This document shows positions 15,956 to 24,958 of a stretch of 49,495 nucleotides of DNA, piece by piece. The position numbers were made by a program, and so were the translations under genes. The notes below the pieces were generated by a model. The model searched no databases and was not told the origin of the DNA. It saw only the letters and a list, made by a program, of their open reading frames with translations. The DNA comes from Streptosporangium canum (GTDB taxonomy: Bacteria > Actinomycetota > Actinomycetes > Streptosporangiales > Streptosporangiaceae), in the NCBI RefSeq assembly GCF_900113865.1, contig NZ_FOQY01000047.1:1-49495 (forward strand), read 5' to 3'. Positions within the stretch are counted from its first letter, which is position 1, and each line of letters begins with the position of its first letter.

Positions 15956-16170
15956 GTGTCGTTGACTGATGCCAATGGGCTCGGATCGAGCCGCTGTTGC
16001 CGGACCGGACACCTCGACGACGCGGGCGATGGCGGGATCACCGGCAGGTGATCGACGCGACCACCTGGAAGTACCGATCCGAACCGCTCCGTGACCCGAC
16101 CAAGGCTGATCAACCCGGTGAACGTTCGTGGTCACGGCACTGGATCCCCTTCAGGTGGTCGCCGTCATGA
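15956..16170 (+). pseudogene. IS5-family transposase 5' fragment with a 1-nt deletion
   Basis: The start VSLTDA runs into a frameshift at about 15974; restoring one C gives LTDAQWARIEPLLPDRTP, the start of IS5-type (DUF4096) transposases. The shifted frame continues RRGRWRDHRQVIDATTWKYR, then loses similarity at about 16100 and stops at 16168-16170. The catalytic DDE part is missing, so the element is dead. A GATCAGCTGATC palindrome at 15932-15943 sits just before it and may be part of the old end. Confidence 0.75.
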
Positions 16171-16197
16171 CAGGCGAGGTTCAGCCCCTTATGGAGA

Positions 16198-16806
16198 TCA
16201 GCTTCCTGCGGGGGGACGGCCGGGGCCGTCAATATCGTTCCAGGTCGGGTCGTCGGCGACGACGCACGGCTTGACCTGGCCGTTGACCACGTATCCGGCG
16301 AACTGCCACAGCACCTGCGGCTTCTCCGAGGTCTGATCCGCGTTCTCGGTGAACGCCATCACCAAGGTCTGCCCGTCCCCGACGTACCGGGGATCGATGT
16401 CCATCCCTCCGCGAGGCAGCAGGCGAACGGCCTTCTCGGACGCGGAGCCCTTCCACTCCTCCGGGGAGCCGCCCCCGACGATCTCGCCCCTGTCCCCCCT
16501 GCACGTCTTGCCTGGCTTGAGGTAGGTGATGTCGGCGGTCACCCCCATCCTTTTCAGATCCTGTTCCAGCTTGTCGGCGTCCCTGAACTCGTTGAGCTTG
16601 ACGTTGATCGTGCCGTCGCCGTTCTTGGTCACCGCGTACGCGGACCGCTCCGACCCGGTCAGCAGCGGTACCGCGATCGCCGCCGCAGCAGCCAGCCCGG
16701 CCACCGCCGCCCCCGTGAACAGGCGGCGGCCGGTACGACGGCGCCGGTCGGCACGTGCGGTGATTTCGGCTTTCAGTTCCATCAGTATCCGCTCCTCGAA
16801 ACTCAT
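16198..16806 (-). CDS. Single-pass membrane protein, partner of ECF sigma factor (module 4)
   Basis: 202 residues; ATG at 16806 overlaps the sigma stop (ATGA). A short basic N-terminus (MELKAEITARADRRRRTGRR) precedes one transmembrane helix about 30-50 (LFTGAAVAGLAAAAAIAVPL), then an extracellular domain with GTINVKLNEFRDADKLEQDL, a GVTADITYLKPGKTC strand and two cysteines. The beta-strand opening and the following GV-ADI strand resemble the module 1 and 2 partners in shorter form. No zinc anti-sigma motif. The role is inferred from the coupling. Confidence 0.72.
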   Translation of the reverse strand: MSFEERILMELKAEITARADRRRRTGRRLFTGAAVAGLAAAAAIAVPLLTGSERSAYAVTKNGDGTINVKLNEFRDADKLEQDLKRMGVTADITYLKPGKTCRGDRGEIVGGGSPEEWKGSASEKAVRLLPRGGMDIDPRYVGDGQTLVMAFTENADQTSEKPQVLWQFAGYVVNGQVKPCVVADDPTWNDIDGPGRPPAGS

Positions 16807-17354
16807 CCCGGTGTTCCTTCCATGACAAAGGGCAGTCCCCGCAGCGTGCGGCGAGCGCGGTGCAAGCGCACCTTGGCGGTCCCCGACCGGATGCCGAGGG
16901 CCATCGCCGCTTCGGTGACCGTGAGCTGGTCGATGACGACCAGTTCCAGTACGGCGCGCTCTCCCTCGGGCAGGTCGGCCATGGCCTGGAAGACCTTCCT
17001 GGCGGGCCCCTCCGCATCGATACGCTCTTCGAGCCTGGCGACGTCGTCGGTGTCCAACGGACGCCGGCCGCTCACCCGGCTCGTCAGCCGCGACTCCTTG
17101 AACGCCCGGCGCCGCTCGGCCGAGAGCGTGTTGCGTGCCACGCCGTACAGCCACGCGATCTCGGTTCCCAGCCCGGCCCGGTAGGTGTGGGCGGAGTCGA
17201 GCACCGCCATGAACACCTCGGCCACCAGGTCGGCGACCGTGTGCGGGTCGTCGACGCGCCGAGCGAGGAAGCGGGTGACCGCATCGACGTGCCGCCGGTA
17301 GAAGGCTTCGAACGCCACGTGATCCGTGGCGATCCCTGCCTGTTTGCGAAGCAC
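16803..17354 (-). CDS. ECF-type RNA polymerase sigma factor (module 4)
   Basis: 183 residues from the GTG at 17354, which has GAAGGGGG at good distance; a TTG at 17360 is the other option. Region 2: ADLVAEVFMAVLDSAHTYRA and IAWLYGVARNTLSAERRR. Region 4: LELVVIDQLTVTEAAMALGIRSGTAKVRLHRARRTL. More divergent from modules 1-3, but keeps the WLYGVAR signature and the same coupling to a membrane partner. Confidence 0.9.
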   Translation of the reverse strand: MLRKQAGIATDHVAFEAFYRRHVDAVTRFLARRVDDPHTVADLVAEVFMAVLDSAHTYRAGLGTEIAWLYGVARNTLSAERRRAFKESRLTSRVSGRRPLDTDDVARLEERIDAEGPARKVFQAMADLPEGERAVLELVVIDQLTVTEAAMALGIRSGTAKVRLHRARRTLRGLPFVMEGTPG

Positions 17355-17478
17355 CGGCAACGCCCCCTTCGTCGATTAACACCCCTGCTTGGTCAGGAGC
17401 GTCCAAAGGGTTACAAGAGGGCGGCGACTCTCCGCTCCTCGGAGCCGACCGAAGAGGGAACGGCACACGTTGTCCCAG

Positions 17479-18123
17479 TCAAGATTCCAGGTAGCGCAGG
17501 ACGGCGAGCACCCGGCGGTGGTCGCTCTGTGAGGGGGGCAGGCCGAGTTTGGTGAAGATCTGCGTGACGTGTTTCTCCACCGATCCGTATGACAGGGACA
17601 GAGCGGTGGCGATCGCGCTGTTGGAGCGGCCCTCGGCCATCATGGCCAGCACGGCGCGTTCGCGGGCGGTGAGCGTTCGCAGAGCCTCGGTGCGCCTGCT
17701 CGCCCCCATGATCTGGGTGACGACCTCCGGATCGAGCACGGTCTCACCGGCCGCGATCCGGACGAGAGTGTTCAGGAAGTCACCGACCTCGGAGACCCGG
17801 TCCTTCAGCAAGTAGCCGACTCCGTGCGAGCCTTCGGCGAGCAGCTGGGCGGCGTAGCGTGTCTCGATGTGCTGGGAGAACACCAGCACTCCCAGACCCG
17901 GGTGGTCCCGGCGGAGCCGGATCGCGGCGCGCAGGCCCTCGTCGGTGTGGGTGGGCGGCATGCGGACGTCCACCACGGCGACGTCGGGTCCGTACTCGGC
18001 CACGGCGGCGCACAGTGCCGTGGCGTCGCCCACAGCGGCGGCGACCTGGTGGCCCCGCGTGGTCAGCAGCAGGGACAGTCCATCCCGGATCACTGCGGCG
18101 TCTTCGGCGATCACGATGCGCAT
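17479..18123 (-). CDS. NarL/LuxR-type response regulator
   Basis: 214 residues. Receiver domain about 1-120 with the phospho-acceptor Asp in VAVVDVRMPP (about residue 52), acidic pair ED near residue 7 and the Lys in GYLLKDRV. Helix-turn-helix about 150-210 (LTARERAVLAMMAEGRSNSA, then SYGSVEKHVTQIFTKLGL). Works with the kinase encoded just upstream. Its start carries GGAGCC, which a tandem duplication has copied. Confidence 0.95.
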   Translation of the reverse strand: MRIVIAEDAAVIRDGLSLLLTTRGHQVAAAVGDATALCAAVAEYGPDVAVVDVRMPPTHTDEGLRAAIRLRRDHPGLGVLVFSQHIETRYAAQLLAEGSHGVGYLLKDRVSEVGDFLNTLVRIAAGETVLDPEVVTQIMGASRRTEALRTLTARERAVLAMMAEGRSNSAIATALSLSYGSVEKHVTQIFTKLGLPPSQSDHRRVLAVLRYLES

Positions 18124-18192
18124 GCGGCTCCGTTCACAGCGGCTCCGTTCAGGGGTGCAAGGGCAGCTCCTCAGGGGTGCAAGGGCAGCTCC
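18124..18192. repeat. Two adjacent tandem duplications filling the kinase/regulator gap
   Basis: A 22-bp unit is repeated perfectly (18149-18170 and 18171-18192). The upstream copy in transcription order encodes the kinase's last residues and stop. Next to it GCGGCTCCGTTCA occurs at 18124-18136 and 18139-18151, duplicating the regulator's GGAGCC ribosome binding site. Together they make up essentially the whole 47-bp gap. Confidence 0.9.
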
Positions 18193-19412
18193 ACGGTGAC
18201 CACCGTAGGTCCTCCCGGCGGGCTGCTGATCTTCAGTGTCCCGTCCACGACCCGCACCCGGTCGGCGAGGCCGCGCAGCCCGGTGCCCAGGCCCATCGCC
18301 GCTCCGCCGGCGCCGTCGTCGCGGACACGCAGCCGCAGCAGCCTGTTGCGTGTCCGAAGCTCGATCCCGGCCTGCCGGGCGCCGCCGTGCCGGGCCGCGT
18401 TGGCCAGCAGCTCCGCCGTGCAGAAATAGGCGATGGTCTCCACCGCGGCGGACGGCCGCCGGGGCAGATCGACCTGGAGGTCCACGGGCAGGGAGCTGGT
18501 GGCGGCGAGCGTGGCGAGGGCGGTCTCCAGCCCTTCGTCCAGAACGGCAGGGTGGATGCCGCGCACGAGGTCGCGCAGCTCGACGAGGGCCTCCCTGGCG
18601 TTGCGATGGGCGAGGTCGACCAGGACACGCGCCTGGTCGAGCCGGTCATCCCGGCCCGTTTCGGCGAGTTCGTCCTTCAGCATGCTCAGGCTCATCGCCA
18701 GGGCCACCAGGCGCGCCTGCGTTCCGTCGTGCAGGTCGCGTTCGATCCGCCGGAGTGCGGTGGCCGAGTCGTCCACTGCCTGAGCCCGGGTCGTCTCCAG
18801 CTCGTGAATCCTGGCGGACGCCCGTGTCGGCCCGAGCAGCGCCCGTACGAGCAGCCGATCGGGGAGCAGCGCGGCGCGCACCGTCCATGGGGCGAGGAGC
18901 AGCAGGACCGCTCCCGCCGTGCCCGCCAGCAGGGCACGCGGCCAGGTGTTCACGGGAAGGTGTGCCAGGGCCGGGATCCGCCACCAGATCGGGCAGCTGA
19001 GCAGGACCAGGCCGGACCCCCACAGGCTTGCGGCCGTCCCGGAGGCGAGCACCGCGACGGGCGGCTTGCCCAATCGGTAGGCGGCCGCGCGCCATCCGGC
19101 GCCGTCGCCGAGCGCCGATCCGAGCCAGCCGATCAGGCCCGGCCGAGGGCGGAAAGGCGGTGGGACGGGCACCTCGACGCCCAGCAGCGCGCGGGCCACG
19201 CCACGGTCGACGGCACCCAGCGCCCGTGCCCCCAGCACGCCCGCGGCGAGCATCGGCACTCCGACGAAAGTGGCCGCCGTGGCGGCGGTCAGCAGCATGA
19301 CGAGGAGGTAGATCAGGCCGACGGCGGCGATCGGCAGCGACACCAGCGCGTATCCGAGTTCGTACCAGGCCCTCTTCCGCGCCGGGGCGGCCAGCAGCAC
19401 ACGGAAAGACAT
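18171..19412 (-). CDS. Sensor histidine kinase (NarX/DesK-like HisKA_3)
   Basis: 413 residues from the ATG at 19412, 8 nt after GGAGG. The N-terminal 185 residues hold four or five membrane segments of the actinobacterial sensor-domain type (YALVSLPIAAVGLIYLLVML and others). HisKA_3 contains the phospho-acceptor His228 in RRIERDLHDGTQARLVALAM. HATPase_c has an N box (TAELLANAARHG) and G boxes (VRDDGAGG and GTGLRGLADRV). Stimulus unknown, probably membrane or envelope state. Pairs with the response regulator downstream. Confidence 0.93.
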   Translation of the reverse strand: MSFRVLLAAPARKRAWYELGYALVSLPIAAVGLIYLLVMLLTAATAATFVGVPMLAAGVLGARALGAVDRGVARALLGVEVPVPPPFRPRPGLIGWLGSALGDGAGWRAAAYRLGKPPVAVLASGTAASLWGSGLVLLSCPIWWRIPALAHLPVNTWPRALLAGTAGAVLLLLAPWTVRAALLPDRLLVRALLGPTRASARIHELETTRAQAVDDSATALRRIERDLHDGTQARLVALAMSLSMLKDELAETGRDDRLDQARVLVDLAHRNAREALVELRDLVRGIHPAVLDEGLETALATLAATSSLPVDLQVDLPRRPSAAVETIAYFCTAELLANAARHGGARQAGIELRTRNRLLRLRVRDDGAGGAAMGLGTGLRGLADRVRVVDGTLKISSPPGGPTVVTVELPLHP

Positions 19413-19590
19413 CACCACCCCTCCAGCCTGGTGGACATCCCACCCGGCCGATCACCGTTCCGGTGGGGGATATCCCGAATTCACACGGAGGCTCGCCCCA
19501 TGGCGTCTGGCGTACGGCTCCGCGAACGTGGACGGTGAGATCAGGGAATCGTACGGTGCCGGCGGCGCCGTCGACACGGAGGGAGCGCGT

Positions 19591-21057
19591 ATGCGGGGCA
19601 AGGCGAGATCGCTGGCCGTCGGCCTGGCGGCAGCGGGGCTGGTCGGGCATCTCCCGGCGGTGGCCGCTGCCGCCGGGAATGTCTCATCGATCGAGTGGAA
19701 GGCGTGTACGGGCGAGAGCGTCCCTGCGGGGATGCGGTGCGCCGCCATCGAGGTGCCGTTGAACTGGGCGGATCCAGGTGGAAAGAAGATCGCTCTTGAT
19801 GTGGCGCGGTTGCCGGCCACCGATCCTGATCGCCGGATCGGAAGCGTGCTGCACGTTCCCGGTGGCCCCGGAGCCAAGGGGATCGATGATCTGAAGCGTT
19901 CCGGGGACGACCTGGCCGAGCTGCGTCAGCGTTTCGACCTCGTCGGTTACAACCCCCGGAACACGGATCTGCAGGCGAAACTGCCCGCCTCCTGCATGCG
20001 ACCCGCCTTGACCCACCTGTCCGAGCCCCGTGACCGCGTCGAGTACGACGCCCAGACCGCGAAGCTCGCCAAGGCGATGAGCGGATGCCACGCCGAGGAC
20101 CGCAGCGGGCTGTACGGCCGGCTGGACTCCCTGTCGGTGGCCCGGGACATGGAGGCGATCCGCGTCGCTCTGGGCGAGCGGCGGTTGAGTTTCATGGCCA
20201 ACTCCTACGGAGGAGTGCCCGCCGCCGCCTACATGCGGCTGTTCCCCCAGCGCATCCGCGCCATGTACCTCGACGGGGTGATCAACCAACCCGCCGGGTG
20301 GCCCAGCCAGCATCTGCTGGCCGTCCGCCCGCAGGAACAGGCCTTCGCCCGCTTCACCACCTGGTGCGCGGCCACCATCGCCTGCGCGCTGCACGGCGAG
20401 GACGCGGGGAAGGCCTGGCGCGGGCTCACCGCACAGGCGGACCGCACGCCCATCCCGGTCACCTCCGCCGAGTTCGGCAAGGGGGAGCTGACCGGTTCGC
20501 ACCTGCGATGGTTCGGCTTCATCGCCGATCCCGGGCCTGGACACACGCGATGGCTGGCTTTCGCCGACGCGGTGGACAAGGCCCGGCACGGCGACGGCTC
20601 CGGGTTCGCGGAATTCGCCCTGGGCAACTCCCGGGTCTGGACGATGCCGCTCGTGCTGGGCATGACCTGCGCCGACGATCGGGGATACACCGGGTACGCC
20701 CAGTACGAGGAGGTCCGCCGCCAGGTGCGGAAGATCTCGCCGAACTTCGGTGGCGCGGCGTTCGACGCCCTTACCTGCGCCGGCTGGCCGCTGCCGGTCA
20801 CCAACCCGTCCCGTCCCCTGCCGACCCGCGGCCTTCCGCCGGTCCTGGGGGCGGGCACCTGGGGCGACCATCCCTGGACCGACAGCCTGGTACGGGGCAT
20901 TCCCGGCTCGACCACGATCCGCTACGAGGGGCCCGGCCATGTCCTGTATCTGTCGGGCAACCGCTGCGCCATCAAGCACGCCACCCGGTATCTCACCGAT
21001 CTGAAGCTGCCGCCGGCCGGCACCGTCTGCCTGCCCGATCAGGAGCCGGGCCGGTAG
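19591..21057 (+). CDS. Secreted alpha/beta hydrolase, S33 tripeptidyl-aminopeptidase-like
   Basis: 488 residues from the ATG at 19591 (GGAGGGAGC before it). Signal peptide about 1-28. Oxyanion segment HVPGGPGAKG (about 88-97), nucleophile Ser205 in MANSYGG, and a C-terminal TAP-like domain with the His in GPGHVLYLSGN (about 464). Relatives (SlpD/SlpE, Tap) are extracellular tripeptidyl aminopeptidases. Two oddities: the elbow is A-N-S-Y-G rather than G-x-S-Y-G, and the usual DPRGxGxS segment reads NPRNTDLQ. Activity may be altered. Confidence 0.87.
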   Translation: MRGKARSLAVGLAAAGLVGHLPAVAAAAGNVSSIEWKACTGESVPAGMRCAAIEVPLNWADPGGKKIALDVARLPATDPDRRIGSVLHVPGGPGAKGIDDLKRSGDDLAELRQRFDLVGYNPRNTDLQAKLPASCMRPALTHLSEPRDRVEYDAQTAKLAKAMSGCHAEDRSGLYGRLDSLSVARDMEAIRVALGERRLSFMANSYGGVPAAAYMRLFPQRIRAMYLDGVINQPAGWPSQHLLAVRPQEQAFARFTTWCAATIACALHGEDAGKAWRGLTAQADRTPIPVTSAEFGKGELTGSHLRWFGFIADPGPGHTRWLAFADAVDKARHGDGSGFAEFALGNSRVWTMPLVLGMTCADDRGYTGYAQYEEVRRQVRKISPNFGGAAFDALTCAGWPLPVTNPSRPLPTRGLPPVLGAGTWGDHPWTDSLVRGIPGSTTIRYEGPGHVLYLSGNRCAIKHATRYLTDLKLPPAGTVCLPDQEPGR

Positions 21058-21134
21058 TTCCGCGCTGTGAACGGCTGTCGCGCGTCGCCGATCCCCACGG
21101 CTGCCCGAAGCCGGCTCCGAGCCGTACGGAGGTG

Positions 21135-21737
21135 TCAGTCCTCGGAGAAGGAGATCAGCGTCAGGACCCGGCAGGGGGCGGCGCCGGTGGTGTAGACGTG
21201 GTCGGACTCCGAGGCGAACCGCAGGGCGTCGCCCGCGGTGAGGGTCACCGACCACTCCTCGGTCTCGACGGTCACCTCGCCCTCGACGACGTAGGCGTGC
21301 TCCACCGATCCCCGCCCGTGCGAGCTCTTGGCGCTGCGGGTGCTCGCCGGGATGTCGCCCTCGGCCAGCTCGAAGCGGCGCCGGTCCGGAGCGGCGAACA
21401 GGGTCCGGATGGCGGTGTTGTCGCCGACCGCCAGGGGGACGCTCTCGCTCCTGCGGATCACCTCGGGCCCCACCAGGTGGATCCGGGTCAGCTCGCCGAA
21501 GGTCAGCTCCAGCGAGGCCGCCAGCCGCGACAGCACCTCCACCGTCGGGTTGGCCACGCCCCGCTCGACCTGGGAGATCAGCGCCTTGCTCACCCCGGTC
21601 AGCTCGGCCAGCTCGCGGACGCTGAGGCCGCGGCCCAGGCGGGCGCGGCGCAGGTTGGCGGCGATCGCGCCGCGCACTCCCGCCGCCTCGGAGGGGGACG
21701 GGACCATGCCGACGGTGATGCCGTTCTCGCTCCGCAC
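21135..21737 (-). CDS. XRE-family regulator with C-terminal cupin domain
   Basis: 200 residues from the GTG at 21737 (GAGAGGGG upstream). HTH about 22-80 (LRRARLGRGLSVRELAELTG, then VSKALISQVERGVANP) and a cupin_2 barrel about 125-195 (EHAYVVEGEVTVETEEWSVT, then LTAGDALRFASESDHVYTT). Such proteins sense a small molecule with the cupin and repress amino-acid or amine catabolic genes (PuuR/SutR type). It converges on the hydrolase gene, with no obvious target beside it. Confidence 0.9.
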   Translation of the reverse strand: MRSENGITVGMVPSPSEAAGVRGAIAANLRRARLGRGLSVRELAELTGVSKALISQVERGVANPTVEVLSRLAASLELTFGELTRIHLVGPEVIRRSESVPLAVGDNTAIRTLFAAPDRRRFELAEGDIPASTRSAKSSHGRGSVEHAYVVEGEVTVETEEWSVTLTAGDALRFASESDHVYTTGAAPCRVLTLISFSED

Positions 21738-21783
21738 GCGCGTCCCCTCTCCCCGGTCCCGACCGGTCCAATGATGCAGCAGT

Positions 21784-24687
21784 TCAGCCGATCAGGGCGA
21801 GGCGGTGGGCGGCCGCGGCGGCCTCGCCCCGGGTGGAGACGCCGAGTTTGCCCAGGATGTTGGAGACGTGGACGCTCACCGTCTTGGCCGAGATGAACAG
21901 CTCGGCGGCGATGTCGCGGTTCGACCGCCCCTGGGTGACCAGCCGGAGCACCTCCTGCTCGCGCCGGGTCAGCGGCGGGGGCAGCGAGGGGGACGGCGCG
22001 GCCGGCAGGGGCGACGCGCTCGGAATCGCCTCCTCCGTCAACGCCACCCCGACCCTGCGGGCCAGGGACTCGATCTCGGTGACCAGGGGCCGTGCCGACA
22101 GGGCGAGGGCGATCGGGTAGGCCGTGCGCAGCCGTACGGCTGCGCCTTCGCGGTCACCCGCGCCGGCCGCCGCCCGCCCCGCCTGGAGCAGTGACTTGGC
22201 GCGCGGGAAGGGGCGGCCCAGCCGTTCCCAGGCGGTGGCCGCGGCGTCGTGGTCGCGGTTGAGGCAGAGCCGGTAGGCCTCGGCCACGGGGCTGTCCACG
22301 CTCATCGCGGCCCCCGTCTCCTCGGCCTGGGCGCGCAGCGCCGCGGCCCGCTCGGGCGCGAACGTCTCGGTGACCTCGCAGACCCCGGCCAGCAGGGCGA
22401 GCATCCGCCAGCCCAGCATGGGCTTGCTCATGATCCGTGCGGTGCGGACGACCTCCTCGGCCACCTCCAGCGCGGCCGACGGCTCGCCGCTCAGCAGGTG
22501 CAGGCCTATCTTGAGCCGGGCGTTGGCCGCGAGTTCCTGGGTGAACTCCTCACGGCCGCCGCAGGCGTCCACCTCCATCAGGACGGACCTGACCACGTCC
22601 GTCTCGCCGCGCGCGGCCGCCACGTCCGCGCGGATCCGGCGCAGGTGGTGCCGGGTACGCAGGGTCGGGTCCATGGTGAGTGCCCGCTCGGCCACCTCGG
22701 CCGCCTCGGCGAACCGGCCCAGCGCCTCCAGCGCCTCCGCGCGGTTGTTGGCCATGAACGTCCCCGAGATGCGGTAGCGGCCGTACTTCCTGGCCAGCTG
22801 CTCGCCTTCGAGAGCGAGCTCGACCGCCTCGGCCGAGCGGCCCATGTTGTTGAGCGCGTCCACGTTGTTGCTCATGGCGCGGAGGATGATGCGGCCGGAG
22901 CCGATGCGCTCGCCGATCGCCTGGGCAGTGGAGTTGACGGCGATCGTCTCGTCGAGGCATCCGGTGATCGAGTGGCCCAGGGCGAGGTTGAGCAGCAGAT
23001 CGGCCTCCAGGCACTCGTCGCCGTGCTGGCGGGCGATCTCCAGTGCCTCCTCGGTGAGCGCGGTCCCCTCGGCCACCTCGCCGCTGAACGCCAGGAAGGA
23101 GCCCAGCTTGGACAGCACGAGGGCGCGCTCCAGCACCGGTCCGGGGACGAGCCGTTCGGCGTAGCGGAGGTCGTCGAGCGCGCCGGGCTTCCGCTTGGAC
23201 ATCTTGAACTGCGCCCGCCGTACGACCAGCTCGGCCACCCGCGCGGGATCGGTCTCCTCGTCGAGCTCCTCCAGCGCGGCCTTGACGAACCGGGTGCCGC
23301 GCTCGATCTCGCCGCAGGCGTGAGCGGCCTCCGAGGCCTGCTCCAGGACCGTGGTGTGGTCGGCGCCGATCCGCTCGGCGGCGTCGGGGACCTTGCTCCA
23401 CAGCGTGAGCACCCGCTCAAGCAGCTGCAGCTGCTCGTTGTAGGCGAAGGTCTTGGCGGCCTTGCCCGCGGCCTCCCAGGCGGAGACGAGGGCCCAGAGG
23501 TCGTCGCGGGCGGAGTACCAGTGGTGGGCGATCTCGATGGCGGCCCGGCCGTGCGGGACCAGCGTGCGGTCCCTGCCGATCTCCTCGGCGAAGCGGGCGT
23601 GCATCCGCACGTGCTCGCCGGGCAGGAGCTCGTCGTGTACGGCCTCGCGGATCAGCGCGTGCCGGAAGGCGTAGGCGCGGCCGTCGGCGACCTGCAGGAC
23701 GTTGGACGCGATGGCGGGCCGGAGGGCGTCCTCCAGGTCCACGTCGGACAGCCCGCTGACCGCGGCGAGCAGGTCGTGGCCCACCCGGATCCCGCCGGCG
23801 GCGGCGATGCGCAGCATCCGCTGGGTCTCGTCGGGGAGCTGCTCGACGGAGCCGATGATCAGGTCGTGCAGGGATTCGGGGAAGGAGCCCTCGGCCCCGC
23901 ACTCGACGAGCGCCTCGACGAACAGCGGGATGCCCTCGCTGCGCTGGAAGACCTTGCCGACCCGGGCGAACTCGGGGGTCGCGCCGAGGATGCCGGTCAT
24001 CTGGGCGGCCACCTCGTCCTGGGTGAGCCGGGGCAGGTCCAGCCGGAGGACTCCCTCCAGCCGGCCGAGCTCGGCGAGCACCGGCCGGAGCGGGTGCTGG
24101 CGGTGCAGGTCGTCGGAGCGGTAGGTGAGGATCATCAGGACCGGCGCGGTGCGCAGGTTCCGGCTGAGGAAGGCGATCAGGTCGCGGCTGGAGCGGTCGG
24201 CCCAGTGGATGTCCTCGATGACCAGGATCACCGGGCGGCGCTCGGCCAGCCGTTCCAGAAGGTTGAGGATCTGCTCGAAGAGCCGCGCGCGGGCGGTGTC
24301 GGTCTCCGCGTCGCCGCTCGGCTCGCCGAATTCGGGGAGCAGCCGTGCCAGGTCGCGTGCCGCGCCGTCGGGCAGCAGAGCCGCGACCTCCTCGGCGCCG
24401 CACTCGCGGACGAGCTGGCGGATCGCCGCGGTGAACGGCGCGTAGGCGAGGCCCTCGGCGGACAGTTCGACGCAGCCGCCGATGAGCACGTGCGCTCCGT
24501 CGCCGGCGGCCCGTTCGGCGAAGCACCCGATCAGCCGGGTCTTGCCGACTCCCGCCTCGCCGCCCAGCAGGACGGCCGCGGCCGCGTTGTTGCGCGCCTG
24601 CTCGAAGGCCTCGGCCAGACCTGCGAGCTCCGCCTCCCGCCCTACGAAGACGGGGCTTACCGCCCGACCAACCATGTCGTCCAGCAT
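21784..24687 (-). CDS. LuxR-family AAA regulator of the LAL (MalT-like) type
   Basis: 967 residues from the ATG at 24687. N-terminal ATPase with Walker A at about 42-50 (GGEAGVGKT) and Walker B at about 153-159 (VILVIEDIHWADRSS), a long helical TPR-like middle, and a C-terminal LuxR HTH (LTRREQEVLRLVTQGRSNRD, then ISAKTVSVHVSNILGKLGV). LAL proteins are ATP-dependent activators of transport or secondary-metabolite operons. An alternative start is the Met at 24675. No biosynthetic cluster adjoins it, so its target is unknown. Confidence 0.93.
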   Translation of the reverse strand: MLDDMVGRAVSPVFVGREAELAGLAEAFEQARNNAAAAVLLGGEAGVGKTRLIGCFAERAAGDGAHVLIGGCVELSAEGLAYAPFTAAIRQLVRECGAEEVAALLPDGAARDLARLLPEFGEPSGDAETDTARARLFEQILNLLERLAERRPVILVIEDIHWADRSSRDLIAFLSRNLRTAPVLMILTYRSDDLHRQHPLRPVLAELGRLEGVLRLDLPRLTQDEVAAQMTGILGATPEFARVGKVFQRSEGIPLFVEALVECGAEGSFPESLHDLIIGSVEQLPDETQRMLRIAAAGGIRVGHDLLAAVSGLSDVDLEDALRPAIASNVLQVADGRAYAFRHALIREAVHDELLPGEHVRMHARFAEEIGRDRTLVPHGRAAIEIAHHWYSARDDLWALVSAWEAAGKAAKTFAYNEQLQLLERVLTLWSKVPDAAERIGADHTTVLEQASEAAHACGEIERGTRFVKAALEELDEETDPARVAELVVRRAQFKMSKRKPGALDDLRYAERLVPGPVLERALVLSKLGSFLAFSGEVAEGTALTEEALEIARQHGDECLEADLLLNLALGHSITGCLDETIAVNSTAQAIGERIGSGRIILRAMSNNVDALNNMGRSAEAVELALEGEQLARKYGRYRISGTFMANNRAEALEALGRFAEAAEVAERALTMDPTLRTRHHLRRIRADVAAARGETDVVRSVLMEVDACGGREEFTQELAANARLKIGLHLLSGEPSAALEVAEEVVRTARIMSKPMLGWRMLALLAGVCEVTETFAPERAAALRAQAEETGAAMSVDSPVAEAYRLCLNRDHDAAATAWERLGRPFPRAKSLLQAGRAAAGAGDREGAAVRLRTAYPIALALSARPLVTEIESLARRVGVALTEEAIPSASPLPAAPSPSLPPPLTRREQEVLRLVTQGRSNRDIAAELFISAKTVSVHVSNILGKLGVSTRGEAAAAAHRLALIG

Positions 24688-24748
24688 GTCATGCCTTATG
24701 TGTAGCTATCGCCCTATTTATCGTTGAGCGGAAGGGGCTACGGCGGCT

Positions 24749-24787
24749 GAGAGGCCCGGCCGGACGGGAGGTGACGGCCGGGCTCTC
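24749..24787 (-). terminator. Hairpin terminator downstream of the small 24797-24958 gene
   Basis: A 13-bp stem with one bulge (GAGAGGCCCGGCCG with CGGCCGGGCTCTC, 12-nt loop) starts 10 nt after the small gene's stop on the minus strand. No T-tract. Confidence 0.5.
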
Positions 24788-24796
24788 GTGACAGGG

Positions 24797-24958
24797 TCAT
24801 GCCGCGCTGAACTTGCCGAAGAACCCCCGGCGGCGCTCGCCCTGGGAGCGCACCTTCTTGGCGGCCTGGACCTGGCGGGCGCGGCGGTGGTCGGCCGCCT
24901 CCTCGCGGAGCTCGGCGGTGCGGCTGATGATCATCTGGAGGTGAAGCTCGGGACCCAT
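24797..24958 (-). CDS. Small basic helical protein, uncharacterised
   Basis: 53 residues; ATG at 24958 has a strong AAGGAGGA 7 nt upstream, which argues for a real gene. Sequence MGPELHLQMIISRTAELREE then ADHRRARQVQAAKKVRSQGE: an amphipathic helix followed by a basic tail, no membrane segment. Short proteins of this look (HLQ or HL-A near the start, AADHRRARQ) are widespread in actinomycetes with no known function. Confidence 0.65.
   Translation of the reverse strand: MGPELHLQMIISRTAELREEAADHRRARQVQAAKKVRSQGERRRGFFGKFSAA

Noticed and set aside
16198..17466. Long frame joining the module 4 partner to upstream sequence
   Set aside because: The part before the ATG at 16806 is the sigma gene read in the wrong frame. 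The same artefact lengthens the module 1 partner and the permease frames.
22249..24705. 818-codon open frame antisense to the LAL regulator
   Set aside because: A GC-rich shadow frame; the minus strand has Walker motifs and a LuxR HTH, the plus frame has no recognisable domain.
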